Positions 20,881 through 30,091 of a stretch of 36,913 nucleotides of DNA are shown here, in pieces. The translations under genes were made by a program, and so were the position numbers. Location of the stretch: the NCBI GenBank assembly GCA_015680685.1, contig MNCI01034278.1, positions 201,133 to 238,045 of the forward strand. Reading direction: 5' to 3'. How positions within the stretch are numbered: the first letter of the stretch is position 1; every line of letters begins with the position of its first letter. The notes beneath the pieces were generated by a model. That model did not search any database. It saw nothing but the letters and a program-made list of their open reading frames with translations, and was not told where the DNA came from. Source of the DNA: Gnetum montanum. Its lineage: Eukaryota; Streptophyta; Gnetopsida; Gnetales; Gnetaceae.

Positions 20881-22030
20881 TCAAATATAGAATGGTTTTA
20901 AGTACAAGTAGTTTGTCGGATGTGCAAGTTCATTACCATTCACATCGGCTAGTTTAAATGCTCCATTGTCGAATGCTTTGGTGACCAAGTAGGGTCCTTC
21001 CCAATTGGCTGAGAATTTGTCCAGGAGTTCCCGAATGGTGTTGAGTACAAGGTCACCTTCCTTGATCAGGCGTTTATGAATATCCTATCGATGGTGTCGT
21101 CGTTGTTGCTTATGGTACCATTCAATCTGATCGAGTGCAAATGTGCATTCCTCCTCCACCGAGTCTACGTCAACAATGCGTAAGCCATTGTTTTGATCTT
21201 CGTTGAGGAGTCTGGAGAGCGTGATCCTTAAGGACGGTACCTACAACTCCAAAGGTAAAATAGCTTCTAAACCATAAATAAGACTATATGGCATTTTACC
21301 TGTGGAAGTTCGATGCGTAGTGCAATAAGCCCATAGTGCATATACTAACTGTGCCATTTTCTCTTGCTCTGCGTAAGAATCTTCTTTAGCACTGAAATGA
21401 TGATCTTAGTTGTAGCTTCGGCTTGTCCATTACTCTGAGGGTAGTAAGGGGATGAAAATGAATGTTTGATCCCTAGGCTTTCATAGAAATTTCTAGTTTC
21501 GGCACTGCTGAACTACGGCCCGTTATCAATGATGACGGTCATTGGAATGCCAAAATGAGTCACAATGTTTCCTAGAATGAAGTTGCATATGTGTCTAGAT
21601 GTGGTCTTCCTAAGAGGAATAGCTTCTACCCATTTCGTGAAATACTTTATCGCAGTTATGATGAAGCTATGTTCCACTGAAGATGGGGGAGTTATCAGCC
21701 CAATAATGTCTAACCCCCATTTCTGGAAAGGCTAGGTGATGTGCGCTGTATGTAGCTCATCTGGTGGAACATGTATCAGATTGCTATGTTTTTGACAGAT
21801 ACTACATGTTTTGACCTTGGAGAAATAGTCATACTCCATGCGTGGGCAATAATAGCCCAAACGTCTTATTTTCGTTGCCATTTCTTTAGGCGCTATGTGT
21901 CCTCCACATAGTCCATCATGTACTTGCTCGACGATAGTTTGGCCATCAGTGCTACTAATGCATGTTAACAATATGCCTTCGTAGGATCGATGACACAACG
22001 TGCCTCCTATCAATGCATACTGTCGAGAAC
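20881..22030 (-). pseudogene. E3 integrase (broken)
   Basis: This domain would insert element cDNA into the genome. From the N-terminus on the minus strand: an H2C2 zinc-binding region (VHDGLCGGH, then CSICQKH; about 21950-21795). The catalytic core follows, with the first Asp in KWGLDIIG (about 21712), the second in TVIIDNGP (about 21535) and the Glu in GQAEATTKI (about 21425), giving a DD-E triad with all three residues kept. The C-terminal GPYLVTKAF...GAFKLADVNG module (about 20990-20935) comes last. The final stop is TGA at 20883-20881. In-frame stops lie near 21732, 21516 and further on. It is the last domain of pol, directly before the 3' repeats. Confidence 0.9.
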
Positions 22031-22179
22031 ATTTTTGTACTGCGTCTTTTTGTGCATTCGTTACTTGTTGCGGTGTTTCACAGCGTAGAAGGTACTCTTT
22101 TATGTTATCATACCATTCTACCCATGTGTTGTACTAACAAATGTAATCGGTAATTCATCAGGAGTATCAATTATGGGTT

Positions 22180-23012
22180 TAGCACAACTGATTATAGAGC
22201 TAGGCAACATGTGGAACATGTTTGCTGATATGTTTAGAGCTAACATGGCAAGTGCATCTACGATGGTGTTATCGTTTCTGGAAACATGTTGCACATCTAT
22301 ATCTTTGAATTATTTCAGTAAGTGCTTAGCCAAATCACAGTATGGTTGTTAATGTTGTGCTTTGCATGTATAAACGTCTGTGACTTGATTTAAAACTAGT
22401 TGAAGGTCTTCCCTGACTACTATTTATGTGATGTCTGATGCTAGTGCTGCCATGAGACCTCTAAGGAGACCTTCGTACTCTGCTACATTGTTGGTACACT
22501 GAAATTTGAAATGATAAGCAAAGGGACAGATCTCCCCAGAGGGATAAGTGATGATGGCGGCAGCACTTCCCCCTCGAGAGGTGGATGCTCCATCAAAGTT
22601 AAAGATAGCATCGTAGTCATTGAGTACTATTTCTATTGCACTCACATTTTTGTTAGGGAATTTTGGCTCTATCGTTGCCTGATCGTGCATTGGTGATGTA
22701 GTCATTTGAGTTGCTATGGCTTGACCCTTAACTGATGATTGCGCTATGTAATGCAGGTCAAACTCAGCTATCATGGCTTTCCACCTAGCTATTCTACTTG
22801 ACTCATAAATGTTTCCTGTGATGGCTCTGAGTACATTATCCTTGCAGATTATATTGACTTGGTTATGGAAGAGGTAATGTTGCCATTTCTTTAAGGAAAA
22901 GACAAGGGCTAAGCATGACCTTTCCACCTCGTTGTACTTCTTCTCATGGGCTACTAATGCATGGCTTAAGTAATAAACAGTGACTTTAGTTCCTTCATCT
23001 CGTTTTTGGCAA
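22180..23012 (-). pseudogene. E3 RNase H plus archaeal-type RNase H (broken)
   Basis: Two RNase H modules lie in tandem. The first, gypsy type, spans about 23100-22690 with VYYLSHAL, EKKYNEVERSCLALVFSLKK and the tether FDLHYIAQSS. The second spans about 22570-22180 with FNFDGASTSRGGSAAAIITY (catalytic Asp), TNNVAEYEGLLRGLMAAL (catalytic Glu) and, after three stops, VQHVSRNDNTIVDALAMLAL (last Asp). The second copy resembles archaeal/bacterial RNase HI and is diagnostic of the Tat lineage, where the first module is thought to have become a tether. Stops begin at 22424. Confidence 0.9.
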
Positions 23013-24352
23013 AGCATAGACGCGATTGATGAGTCTGAAGTGGTAAGGTAGATGTAGAACGGTTTATCATTTCGAGGTGGATAAACTATGGGTAGTTGAA
23101 CTAGTGCTATTTTAATGTTATCAAATGCTTCCTAACACTGTGAAGTCCATTCAAAATGGACATTCTTACGTAGAAAATGGTTCATGGATCTCAACTTGTT
23201 TGTCAGTTTTTCTATGAAATGCCTAATGAACTGTAATCTACCTTATAGACCCCAAAGTTTGGTAAGGTTACTTGGTGGTTTTAAGTTGATAATAGCTTTA
23301 ACCTTGTCCGAATCTACTTGTATTCCTATTTCTGATACTACGAAACCTAGCATCTTGCCCATTTTTACCCTGAAGACACATTTCTTTGGGTTGAGCCTAA
23401 GTTCATATTTGAGGCAACGTTTTAGGACCAAATCTAAGTCTTGGATGTGCTACTCTGGCATTTTCGATTTAATTGCGATGTCATCCATGTAATCATTAAG
23501 CGAATGAAGTATGTAATCGCTAAAGATAAATGTCATTGCTCTTTGATATGTGGCACCGGCATTCTTCAAGCCGAATGACATCATTGTATAACAAAAGGTT
23601 CCCCATGGTGTCATGAAGGTCATCCTGAGCTAATGTTCTAGATTAATCTGTATCTGGTTATATCCTGAAAAGCTATCTATAAAAGATAACAAGGCATGCC
23701 CAACGGTCGAATCAACTAGTTGATCAATACTAGGCAGGGGGAAATCATCTCTTATGATCGCAACATTGAGGTCCCGGAAGTCAATGCAAAGGCAAATGCT
23801 TCCGTTCTTCTTTGGGATAATGACCATGTTGGATACCCAGTCAGCATAGTCAACAACCCGAATAAACCCAGCCTGATAAAGTTTGGTGATCTCATTGCAG
23901 ACTTCCAATGCTAACCTTGTGTGCTTTTTGCTTCACTGGTCTTAATTTTGGATCAAGTATGATACTGTGCTAGATGATTCGAGGGTCTAACCTAGGCATG
24001 TCAGTGTAGGACCAAGTGAACACTTTTATGTTATCTTAAAGCATGTGTTCTATACCTTTGGCAAGTTGAGGTTGCAGTAGTGTGCTCAATTTTAATACCT
24101 TAACTTCACCGTCAGGCATAATTATAGGGGTTTCAATTAAAGGGTCTTCAGTGATGCTATCAGCTTCTATGTCTAGAGACTTTGTCATGCCTTCATAGCT
24201 ATCTAATGTTTGTTACATTGAGGCTACAAATATGTCGTCTATTGATGGATCTAAGTTGATAGAATTTATGTTGATTTCCCTTGTGATCTTCTCGAATGGT
24301 CCATTGATGATCAATGGTGTGAATAGATGCTTGTAATCCATCAGGCTTGCTC
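23013..24352 (-). pseudogene. E3 reverse transcriptase (broken)
   Basis: This would copy element RNA into cDNA. The N-terminal part includes VFTWSYTDMPRLDPRII (about 24028-23970), then EITKLYQAGFIRVVDYADWV and IIPKKNGSICLCIDFRDLN (about 23895-23760). The palm motif FPLPSIDQLVDS follows, then TPWGTFCYTMMSFGLKNAGA and the catalytic box YMDDI at 23491-23477 (both Asp kept). LRLNPKKCVF and GKMLGFVVS are next. Stops lie at about 23630, 23455, 23243 and 23130, with others in the N-terminal part (about 24217, 24037). A one-base frameshift near an A-run at about 23930 separates the N-terminal part from the rest. The start at 24352 is the inferred exon start after a splice acceptor. Confidence 0.9.
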
Positions 24353-24375
24353 CTGCCAATAAACAGGGAGCAGAG
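24353..24375 (-). promoter_or_regulatory. Putative 3' splice site before E3 RT
   Basis: On the minus strand the sequence CTCCCTGTTTATTGGCAG is followed by the RT N-terminal coding frame: a pyrimidine-rich tract and AG directly ahead of homologous protein sequence. Ogre-type Tat elements are known to splice an intron between protease and RT. No clear donor was found after the protease, so the intron is inferred. Confidence 0.5.
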
Positions 24376-24454
24376 TGAGCTCAGAAGGGCTATTACGCTT
24401 TTCTAGTCAATATAAATCATGTGTATGTTTGACAGTGGCTATGGTATGTGGTGG

Positions 24455-24560
24455 TAGTTTATCGTCGTACCTGGACGCATGGCAGTTTAAGGCCTTACCG
24501 GGCCAAATGTGGCAGTTTAAGGCCTTACTAGGCCATATGTGGCAGTTTATGACATCTAGT
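24455..24560. repeat. GGCAGTTTAAGGCCTTAC repeats, RT side of the antisense gene
   Basis: Three to four units of about 30 bp (ATGGCAGTTTAAGGCCTTAC and variants). A related array lies on the other side of the gene at 29878-29962, and in E1 at 6590-6722. They bracket the antisense gene. Confidence 0.85.
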
Positions 24561-24790
24561 TGGTTGTATGATTTGTACATGGTTATTGGGTGTGAGACTA
24601 TCAGATGAGGAGGTTGCGTCAAAATGTTTAGTATGGACAACTGGAATTATTTCGCAAGAGAATATGGTATGTGGTAGTGTTCATTATATCGTTATTTTTG
24701 TTTTGCATTTGCTTACACTTTGTACTTTGGTTAATTTTGAATAAATTGAATAAAATATTCAAGGCGGTGGCGGCAGGCTCAACGCAACAG

Positions 24791-24799
24791 TATAAAATA
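24791..24799 (+). promoter_or_regulatory. TATA-like box upstream of the antisense gene
   Basis: CAGTATAAAATACATGG lies about 350 bp before the ATG at 25143. It is the best TATA match in the upstream region. Transcription from it would give a leader of about 300 nt made of GCGTGAAC/GCGTGCAGG repeats. Confidence 0.45.
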
Positions 24800-24844
24800 C
24801 ATGGAGTGAGCGTGAACCCGACAATCAACACAAGCAGTGTGAAC

Positions 24845-25142
24845 TTGAGGCAAATCGCAGCGTGAGCATGAACCAAATTTTGCAGCATGAACCAAATTTC
24901 ACAGCGTGAACGTGAACTTCGAGTGACAGTTTTAGCGTGAACCTCATACCTACGACATTAGCGTCAACCGCAGTCCCACGGCGTCAGCGAAGAGGACCAA
25001 TAACTTTCAGCGTGTAGGGTTCAGCGCAGCCTGCAGGAATCAGAGCAGTGTGTAGGACTAAACCCTGACGTGCAGCGTGCAGGATTCAGGACAGTGTGCA
25101 GGACTAAGCCCCAGCGTTCAGGGCTCAGCGCAGCATGCAGCG
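24845..25142. repeat. CAGCGTGAAC / CAGCGTGCAGG repeats in the gene's leader
   Basis: Irregular repeats centred on CAGCGTG: CAGCGTGAGCATGAACCAAA, CAGCGTGAACGTGAACTTC, then CAGCGTGCAGGATTCAG. They use the same core as the intron-1 array and the E3 leader. No separate gene is seen. Confidence 0.75.
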
Positions 25143-25273
25143 ATGGGCAAGGGTAAGAAAGTAGAAGGTCAGGGGAGGAAGGAGTCTAGCTTGACCTTTG
25201 CAGAGGAAAGCAAGGCGATGCTCCAGTGTCTGCCCAAATCCATGATCCCCTCATGGTCAAGATCGTCGTGCCG

Positions 25274-25830
25274 GTAAACCCTGATCCTCTACCAACATTT
25301 GTATTCCTCTTCAATTTCCCCGTCTTTTATCGTGGCGTATAGCGTACAGCCTAGCCTGTTTCCGTAGTATGGATGTGGCATGCGGGAAATTTTGGTTATG
25401 TGCTTAGTGTACAAGGCATGGCTAAAATGCTCAGCGTGTGGGCTGTACCAACTTTCCAGCGTGTAGCATGCAGGGTTCGCACGCTGAGTTTTGCAATGTG
25501 CAGCGTGTAGGATTCGCATGCTAAGTTTTGTAGCATGCAACATGTAGGGTTCACATGCTGAATTTTGTAGTGTGCAGCATGCAGGGTTCGCACACTAAGT
25601 TTTGCAGCGTGCAGCGTGCAGGGTTCACACACTGAGTTTTACAATGTGTAGCATGCAGGGTTCGCACAATGAGTTTTATAGCGTGCAGCGTACAGGGTTC
25701 GCACGCTGAGTTTTGTAGCATGCAGTGTGTACACTAAGTTTTATACTGAAATTTTTTCTAAGTGTTGGCCCCCTAGTGTAGGAATTTATTTTTACGTGGC
25801 TTATTTACCTTGTTTGTTGAATACATGCAG
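25274..25830 (+). other. Intron 1 of the antisense gene, containing a minisatellite
   Basis: The donor is CCG|GTAAAC and the acceptor ACATGCAG|GGATCC. Phase 2 joins CG to G, restoring CGG GAT CCC. At 557 nt it is much longer than the other introns (76-111 nt), and about 310 nt of it is the tandem array at 25430-25740. Confidence 0.7.
25430..25740. repeat. 34-bp CAGCGTGCAGGGTTCGCACGCTGAG minisatellite
   Basis: About eight units of AGCGTGCAGGGTTCGCACGC followed by TGAGTTTTGC. Each unit holds CAGCGTG and CACGCTG, which are reverse complements, so a unit can fold on itself. CpG sites alternate as CG, TG or CA between units. Minus-strand frames through it, rich in Cys, His and Ala, are artefacts of the repeat. 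Confidence 0.9.
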
Positions 25831-26280
25831 GGATCCCAAACCTTTCCTCTTGGTGGTCGAGCTTGTTGGAGTTCTGACGTGGTTTGGTCTGATTGATTCT
25901 GATGAGCTTGCCCCTGATATGATTGTCGACCAAAATGGTGTATGGTTCCAAGAAGGGGCCTGTGAATTCCTTGCCTTCATTTTAGACAGATTCAAAGTGG
26001 TAATATGGTCTCATCTAAGTGAACAATTAGGGTGGAGAGTGCTTGAGACGATGTTACCAGGATCTTCAAATGGCATTATGGCTTTCATGGTGGACATCGA
26101 CGAGGGACCACTTGCGATTGAGGATGGTCCCTCTAGAGGGCCTAGATCTACCCGTCCGTTATCGTGTGTATGGGACTTATTGTCACATGGCCCTCACCAT
26201 CTCAATAACACCTTATTTTTGGCTGCTCGTGTGCATACATTATTTCAGAATCCTCCGGGCACGGTATACAAGGTGGAGAG
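25831..26280 (+). other. Exon 2: FCP1/NIF-like HAD phosphatase domain, catalytic residues lost
   Basis: The exon aligns by eye with plant FCP1-homology proteins. PFLLVVELVGVLTW stands where LLVLDLNGVL is expected, CEFLAFILDRFKVVIWSH matches the FERFNVGVWSS strand, RPLSCVWDLL matches the PLVLKELKKLWE region, and NNTLFLAARVHTLFQNPPGT matches the NTLLLDDSPYKALxNPPHT motif. In the known family, the two Asp of DxDx(T/V) act as nucleophile and acid, and the later Asp pair binds Mg2+. Here they read E-x-V and AA, so the domain could not be catalytic even without the stops. This exon has no stop. Confidence 0.7.
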
Positions 26281-26716
26281 GTAAGGTTGTTTAATTTTTC
26301 ATTTCTGTTCTGATGTTTTAGTGTTTGCTTCTATTTTGATTACCGTTCTTTTGCAGGCCCCAAGTTGACAAATATGGAATATGCGTAGGTGACGATGGAC
26401 TTGCATTGGCTCACACCACTTTAGAGACTTTTACGGTAGATCCCACCCTCTGTGGAGCTATGTTAGCTTAGACTAAGGGTGACATCATTCATTTTCATAA
26501 GCAGTACTCCAGGGCATTTGCGCAATGTGCGACTCAGGGATGGTTGCATGGGGATTGGTCCCAAAGTGGGCCAATTTTTCCACATGATTCAGATTTGACA
26601 TCTAGCACCGATCCATCATTTGACGGTAAGTCACGGTATTTTTCTGACGCCTTAGTTTGTTTGTTCTACTATATAATTAGTTAAATTAACTCCTGCATGT
26701 TATCCTGTGCATACAG

Positions 26717-27337
26717 TGGATGTCCCCCCTAGTGGGGCTACTGTCACAACTGGGCAGACTAAGGGCACTCTGTCCATGAAATTCAGGGAGATTAGTGCTA
26801 CACAACAGTGGTTATGCACTAAGGCACCACCGCAGATCATCAGTTGTTTAAGTGACGCAGGCCTCATGGATTTATTTACCGCCCCGAGTCCTGATGTGTA
26901 CGTGATAGAGATGATCAAAATCATTGACTCTTTCAACAAATTTGTAACCTACTATAGCACATGTATCAAGGGTTCCAAAGTGGTTTTTTATCTGTCAGCG
27001 GAATTCTTCTCGGACCTCTTTAGCGTACTAGTAGATGGTGTCAAAGTGGTGGTGGACAGGGCACAGAAAGAACTCCACATTGTGTGAGAATTGGAGGACT
27101 GGTTGGGCATTCCCAAAGGCAATAAGGGATTTTCTATGCAAGGCAAGTCAAAAGTGGCCGAAGTTAATGAGTTGTATCCCTTGTTTAGAGCACGGATGTT
27201 TTCCAAGTCTCTTTCTCAGGTAAAAACCTTTGGGGTAGAACTGGTGCATATCATGCACACTATTCTAGAGACTGGGGTACATTATAACTAGGCCCAATTT
27301 CTGCTCTCGGGTTTCCACGGGGAGATAGTGAGGTTAC
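26717..27337 (+). other. Exon 4: unrecognised domain of the antisense gene
   Basis: The exon follows intron 26626-26716 (G|TG phase kept). It encodes SMKFREISATQQWL, CLSDAGLMDLF, a FYLSAEFFSDLFSVLVDGVK segment and ELEDWLGIPKG. The mix of short helices with a ...F.....L.DG... signature recalls N-terminal regions of plant repeat-associated proteins, but I cannot assign a family. Stops lie at 27085-27087 (TGA) and 27289-27291 (TAG). The 3' edge is uncertain: an acceptor is clear at 27427 (GTTGTTTGCACAG), but no donor with matching phase stands out. Confidence 0.5.
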
Positions 27338-28503
27338 GTTCAAATATTAAGGCGCAATCCCATTTCACATTTGCATTCTTTGTCGGCTACTTGCGCTGAC
27401 TAGCTGAATTTTTAGTTGTTTGCACAGATAATAAGTACGTGCTAAGGGATCATGACCAACTGTCTCGCCCATGGATTCGCCACCTATTTGAGGTGGCCAA
27501 ATCTCAAGATGCCCCCGAGGGGATTGACAAATCTATTTTTGTCACAACGAAGGGGTCATTTGGCCATTCCATTCATACGCGTGACAGCGTAGGGTTGGAA
27601 CTAGATAGTGTGCCCTCTACTGCTAGAAGAGTTGAGTGGATGATTAAGAAGACGATCAGGGAAGCAAGATCAAAAGTTCAAAAGCGTGAACGTCCTAGAG
27701 AGGTTGCCCTAACTGCAGAGGAACTAAGAGTGAAATGCATACGGTTTAAGATGCCTATACAAGGTAAGCTCAATTCGCTAGTTTGTCCTTGCTTTATTGT
27801 CAACGTTATTATTTTTACTTTATTTTTTCTTTATTTATAAAAAACTAATATTAATCCTATAAACATTGTTAGAGTTGATTTCTAGGGTAAGAAAAGAGAG
27901 ATTAGCACCGATCATCGAGGAGGAAGAGGCCTCGACGAATTTAAATGAAGAGGAGGAAGTGGGTGGAGACGATACAGGGGGAACAAAAGATTAGGAGGGA
28001 GATACCTCAGAAAAGGATGACATCAATGATCAAGGTGGATTCGACGAAATGTTTGATGGTTTCTTGAAAGGGAGGTTAGACCTTGGCGATCCTCCAAATC
28101 GGGAGGAACACAGAGACTTCGGTACATTCACCATATCATGTACATTTGGCTTTTCAGTTATGCTTTTCATTATTTGGGGTTTTAATTTTTTGTTTTCACT
28201 ATTACTAGGCAAAAATGTTGAGGCTAGGGCAGATCCTAGCATTTGTTTAGAAGTCCCTATGATAAGGGCTCCCACAAGAACGAATACCGAGGTTAACCCA
28301 TCTCCTACACATGAACCATTTACTTGGATCGAAATGCCAAGTAAAATGGACTTTGTAACTGGTATCATTGAAGAGGTGGTTGATCGCATCCAGTAAGCTC
28401 ATCCTGAAATAGATACATATATCTTAAACATTTTGAATCCTTCGATTTTTCATATCTTTCTCTACTGTCCAAGATCTAATGTATGTTTTTCTCATGCGAC
28501 TAG

Positions 28504-29288
28504 GGGCTAAACTGAGATGGGATCCATCTAAAGCCATGTGTATAGATAGTTTGCCTGTACTACCACTAGAGATTGAGCAAGTGCCTAGATAGATCTATAA
28601 TGATGTGGCGGAATGTGTCATGCAAAATGCTAAGTCTCTTTGGACCTGTAGGCGTTCGATCGAGGAACTATGGTTGCAAATTTAGGTTGGGGAAAAGGAG
28701 ATTTCGAACCTATCAGTAGAACAAAACGATCTCAAGGCACGCTATGACTTCACCATAGCAAGGTTAACGGGTGATCATTCTTGGTGAACCTCCGAAGTTA
28801 CTTATACCAAGTATTGGGATCTATTGGACTACCAAGTAACTATGACTCAGGTGCTAGTAGAACGAAAGGCACAAATAGATTTACTGAACCTCAAGTGTCA
28901 AGATTGGAACGCTTTTGCTTCTAAGGTGCAAAAATGAGGTCAAGATGAAAAGAATCATAAGCATCATTATAAAAAATCATTAAAGGAAGTGTCTATAGAG
29001 AAGCGTCAACTAGAAATTTTTGTTGAGGGCTTAGGTTTGTGCTCTGCATTTGATGCGTTTGCTAAGCATACCATGGTGGAGATGGAATCGCCTAAGAGGG
29101 TAATTACCATGGCATCTGGGGAGGTTTTTGTGGGTGATTTTCCTCTGAAACATCCCACTTGGTCCACAGTGGACAAAGGGAAGGCTTTGGCCAACGTTGA
29201 TCTGGGCCTTGATGGGACTGACTGGGCAAGTGTCTCTGAGGAAGAGATCCTTCGTCGGTTAGAATATGGGCTAGGAGGATCTTCTTTG
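28504..29288 (+). other. Exon 8: helical, probably coiled-coil region of the antisense gene
   Basis: The longest exon. It is rich in Glu, Lys, Gln and Leu (KEISNLSVEQNDLKARYDF, VERKAQIDLLNLKCQDW, EVSIEKRQLEIF), typical of a coiled coil. It carries four in-frame stops (28590, 28683, 28785, 28935). The donor TTG|GTAATT is followed by a T-run of 15 and joins in phase 0 to exon 9 (GQGDRDDQEGGPSGARTRG...), which ends TPPDPDA and TAG. Confidence 0.6.
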
Positions 29289-29490
29289 GTAATTTTTTTT
29301 TTTTGTTTGTGAATTTTGTTTATTCAATAACTTTTGGAATTCTTCTCTTTTCCTTTTGTGTTGATTTTTTTCCTTTACCTTTTTATAGGGTCAGGGCGAT
29401 CGCGATGATCAAGAGGGTGGCCCCAGTGGAGCAAGGACCCGTGGTGCCAAGGAGTCTGAGGGGGACACCCCTCCCGACCCTGATGCTTAG

Positions 29491-29877
29491 CTTTATTTTT
29501 TGTTTGTTGTTAAAATGATTATGTATGCAATCTATGTATCATGTGAGGATATTGGACTAAGTTGTAATTTGATGTTGATACATTTGTACCTTCTTATTTT
29601 TTAATTGAGTTTTCTGTTTATTCATTTTTTTGTTTGAATCTTATCTGAATACTGGTAAGCACAAATTTAAAGTAAAAATATTTTGGACTTGAATGTAACA
29701 GTGATGCAGCAATGTAGAAATGTTTTTGTCCATTTTTTTGCTTAAATGTAATGCACAAAGTAGGAACAGAAGTAGGGGAATATGAAGACACGGCTGATAA
29801 CGTAACAATGCAACAGGATAAGCATAAATTCATACTATAAACTTGAATTGAGAGAAAAGAAATATAAGAAAAATGCT
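29491..29877. other. AT-rich spacer downstream of the antisense gene
   Basis: The spacer separates the gene's stop from the AGTTTAAGGCC repeats. It is AT-rich with T-runs (29497, 29625). I see no canonical AATAAA in the first 100 bases and no coding frame. It may hold the gene's 3' untranslated region. Confidence 0.5.
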
Positions 29878-30080
29878 CTAGTTTAAAGCCGTTTTGGGCC
29901 ATATGCACTAGTTTAAGGCCATTTCGGGCCATGGGCACTAGTTTAAGGCCATTTCGGGCCCCATGTAATCAAGAGAAGCTTCAACTGATACTGGTGAGTT
30001 CCTTGGTAAACCGGTCATTTCTAACCGTGACTAGTTTTGTGTCATTGCGGACATGTGATAGTTTAACGTCATTTTGGATG
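29878..30080. repeat. CTAGTTTAAGGCCATTTCGGGCC repeats, protease side of the antisense gene
   Basis: Three clear units (CTAGTTTAARGCCRTTTYGG, followed by GCCATRKGCA) at 29878-29962 and weaker TAGTTTAACGTCATTTTGGA relatives up to 30080. They match the array at 24455-24560 and E1 6590-6722. Confidence 0.85.
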
Positions 30081-30091
30081 AAGAATGTAAT

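Larger units (their letters stand above)
25143..29490 (+). pseudogene. Nine-exon gene antisense inside E3: FCP1-like pseudophosphatase with acidic tail (broken)
   Basis: Proposed exons: 25143-25273, 25831-26280, 26357-26625, 26717 to about 27337, 27428-27763, 27873-28121, 28209-28392, 28504-29288, 29399-29490, about 1,040 codons in all. Introns are GT-AG with T-rich 3' ends, and reading phase is kept at junctions 1-2, 2-3, 3-4, 5-6, 6-7 and 8-9. The donor after exon 4 is unclear, and junction 7-8 is off by one base. The ATG has a good context (GCGATGG). Exon 1 is basic (MGKGKKVEGQGRKE), exon 2 is FCP1-like, exons 4-5 are unrecognised, exon 8 is probably coiled-coil, and exon 9 ends with an acidic, Gly/Pro-rich tail and TAG. 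Stops: 26469, 27085, 27289, 27992, 28590, 28683, 28785 and 28935, all TAG or TGA. It lies between E3 protease and RT on the opposite strand. The gene model is my reading; the function of an intact copy is unknown. Confidence 0.75.

Noticed and set aside
25289-25632. Minus-strand His/Cys/Ala-rich frames
   Set aside because: They are the complement of the intron-1 minisatellite. The plus-strand exon structure on both sides explains the region better.
26281-26356. Antisense gene read as separate short ORFs instead of one spliced gene
   Set aside because: Donors and acceptors at 26281/26356, 26626/26716, 27764/27872, 28122/28208 and 29289/29398 each restore phase, which separate ORFs would not explain.
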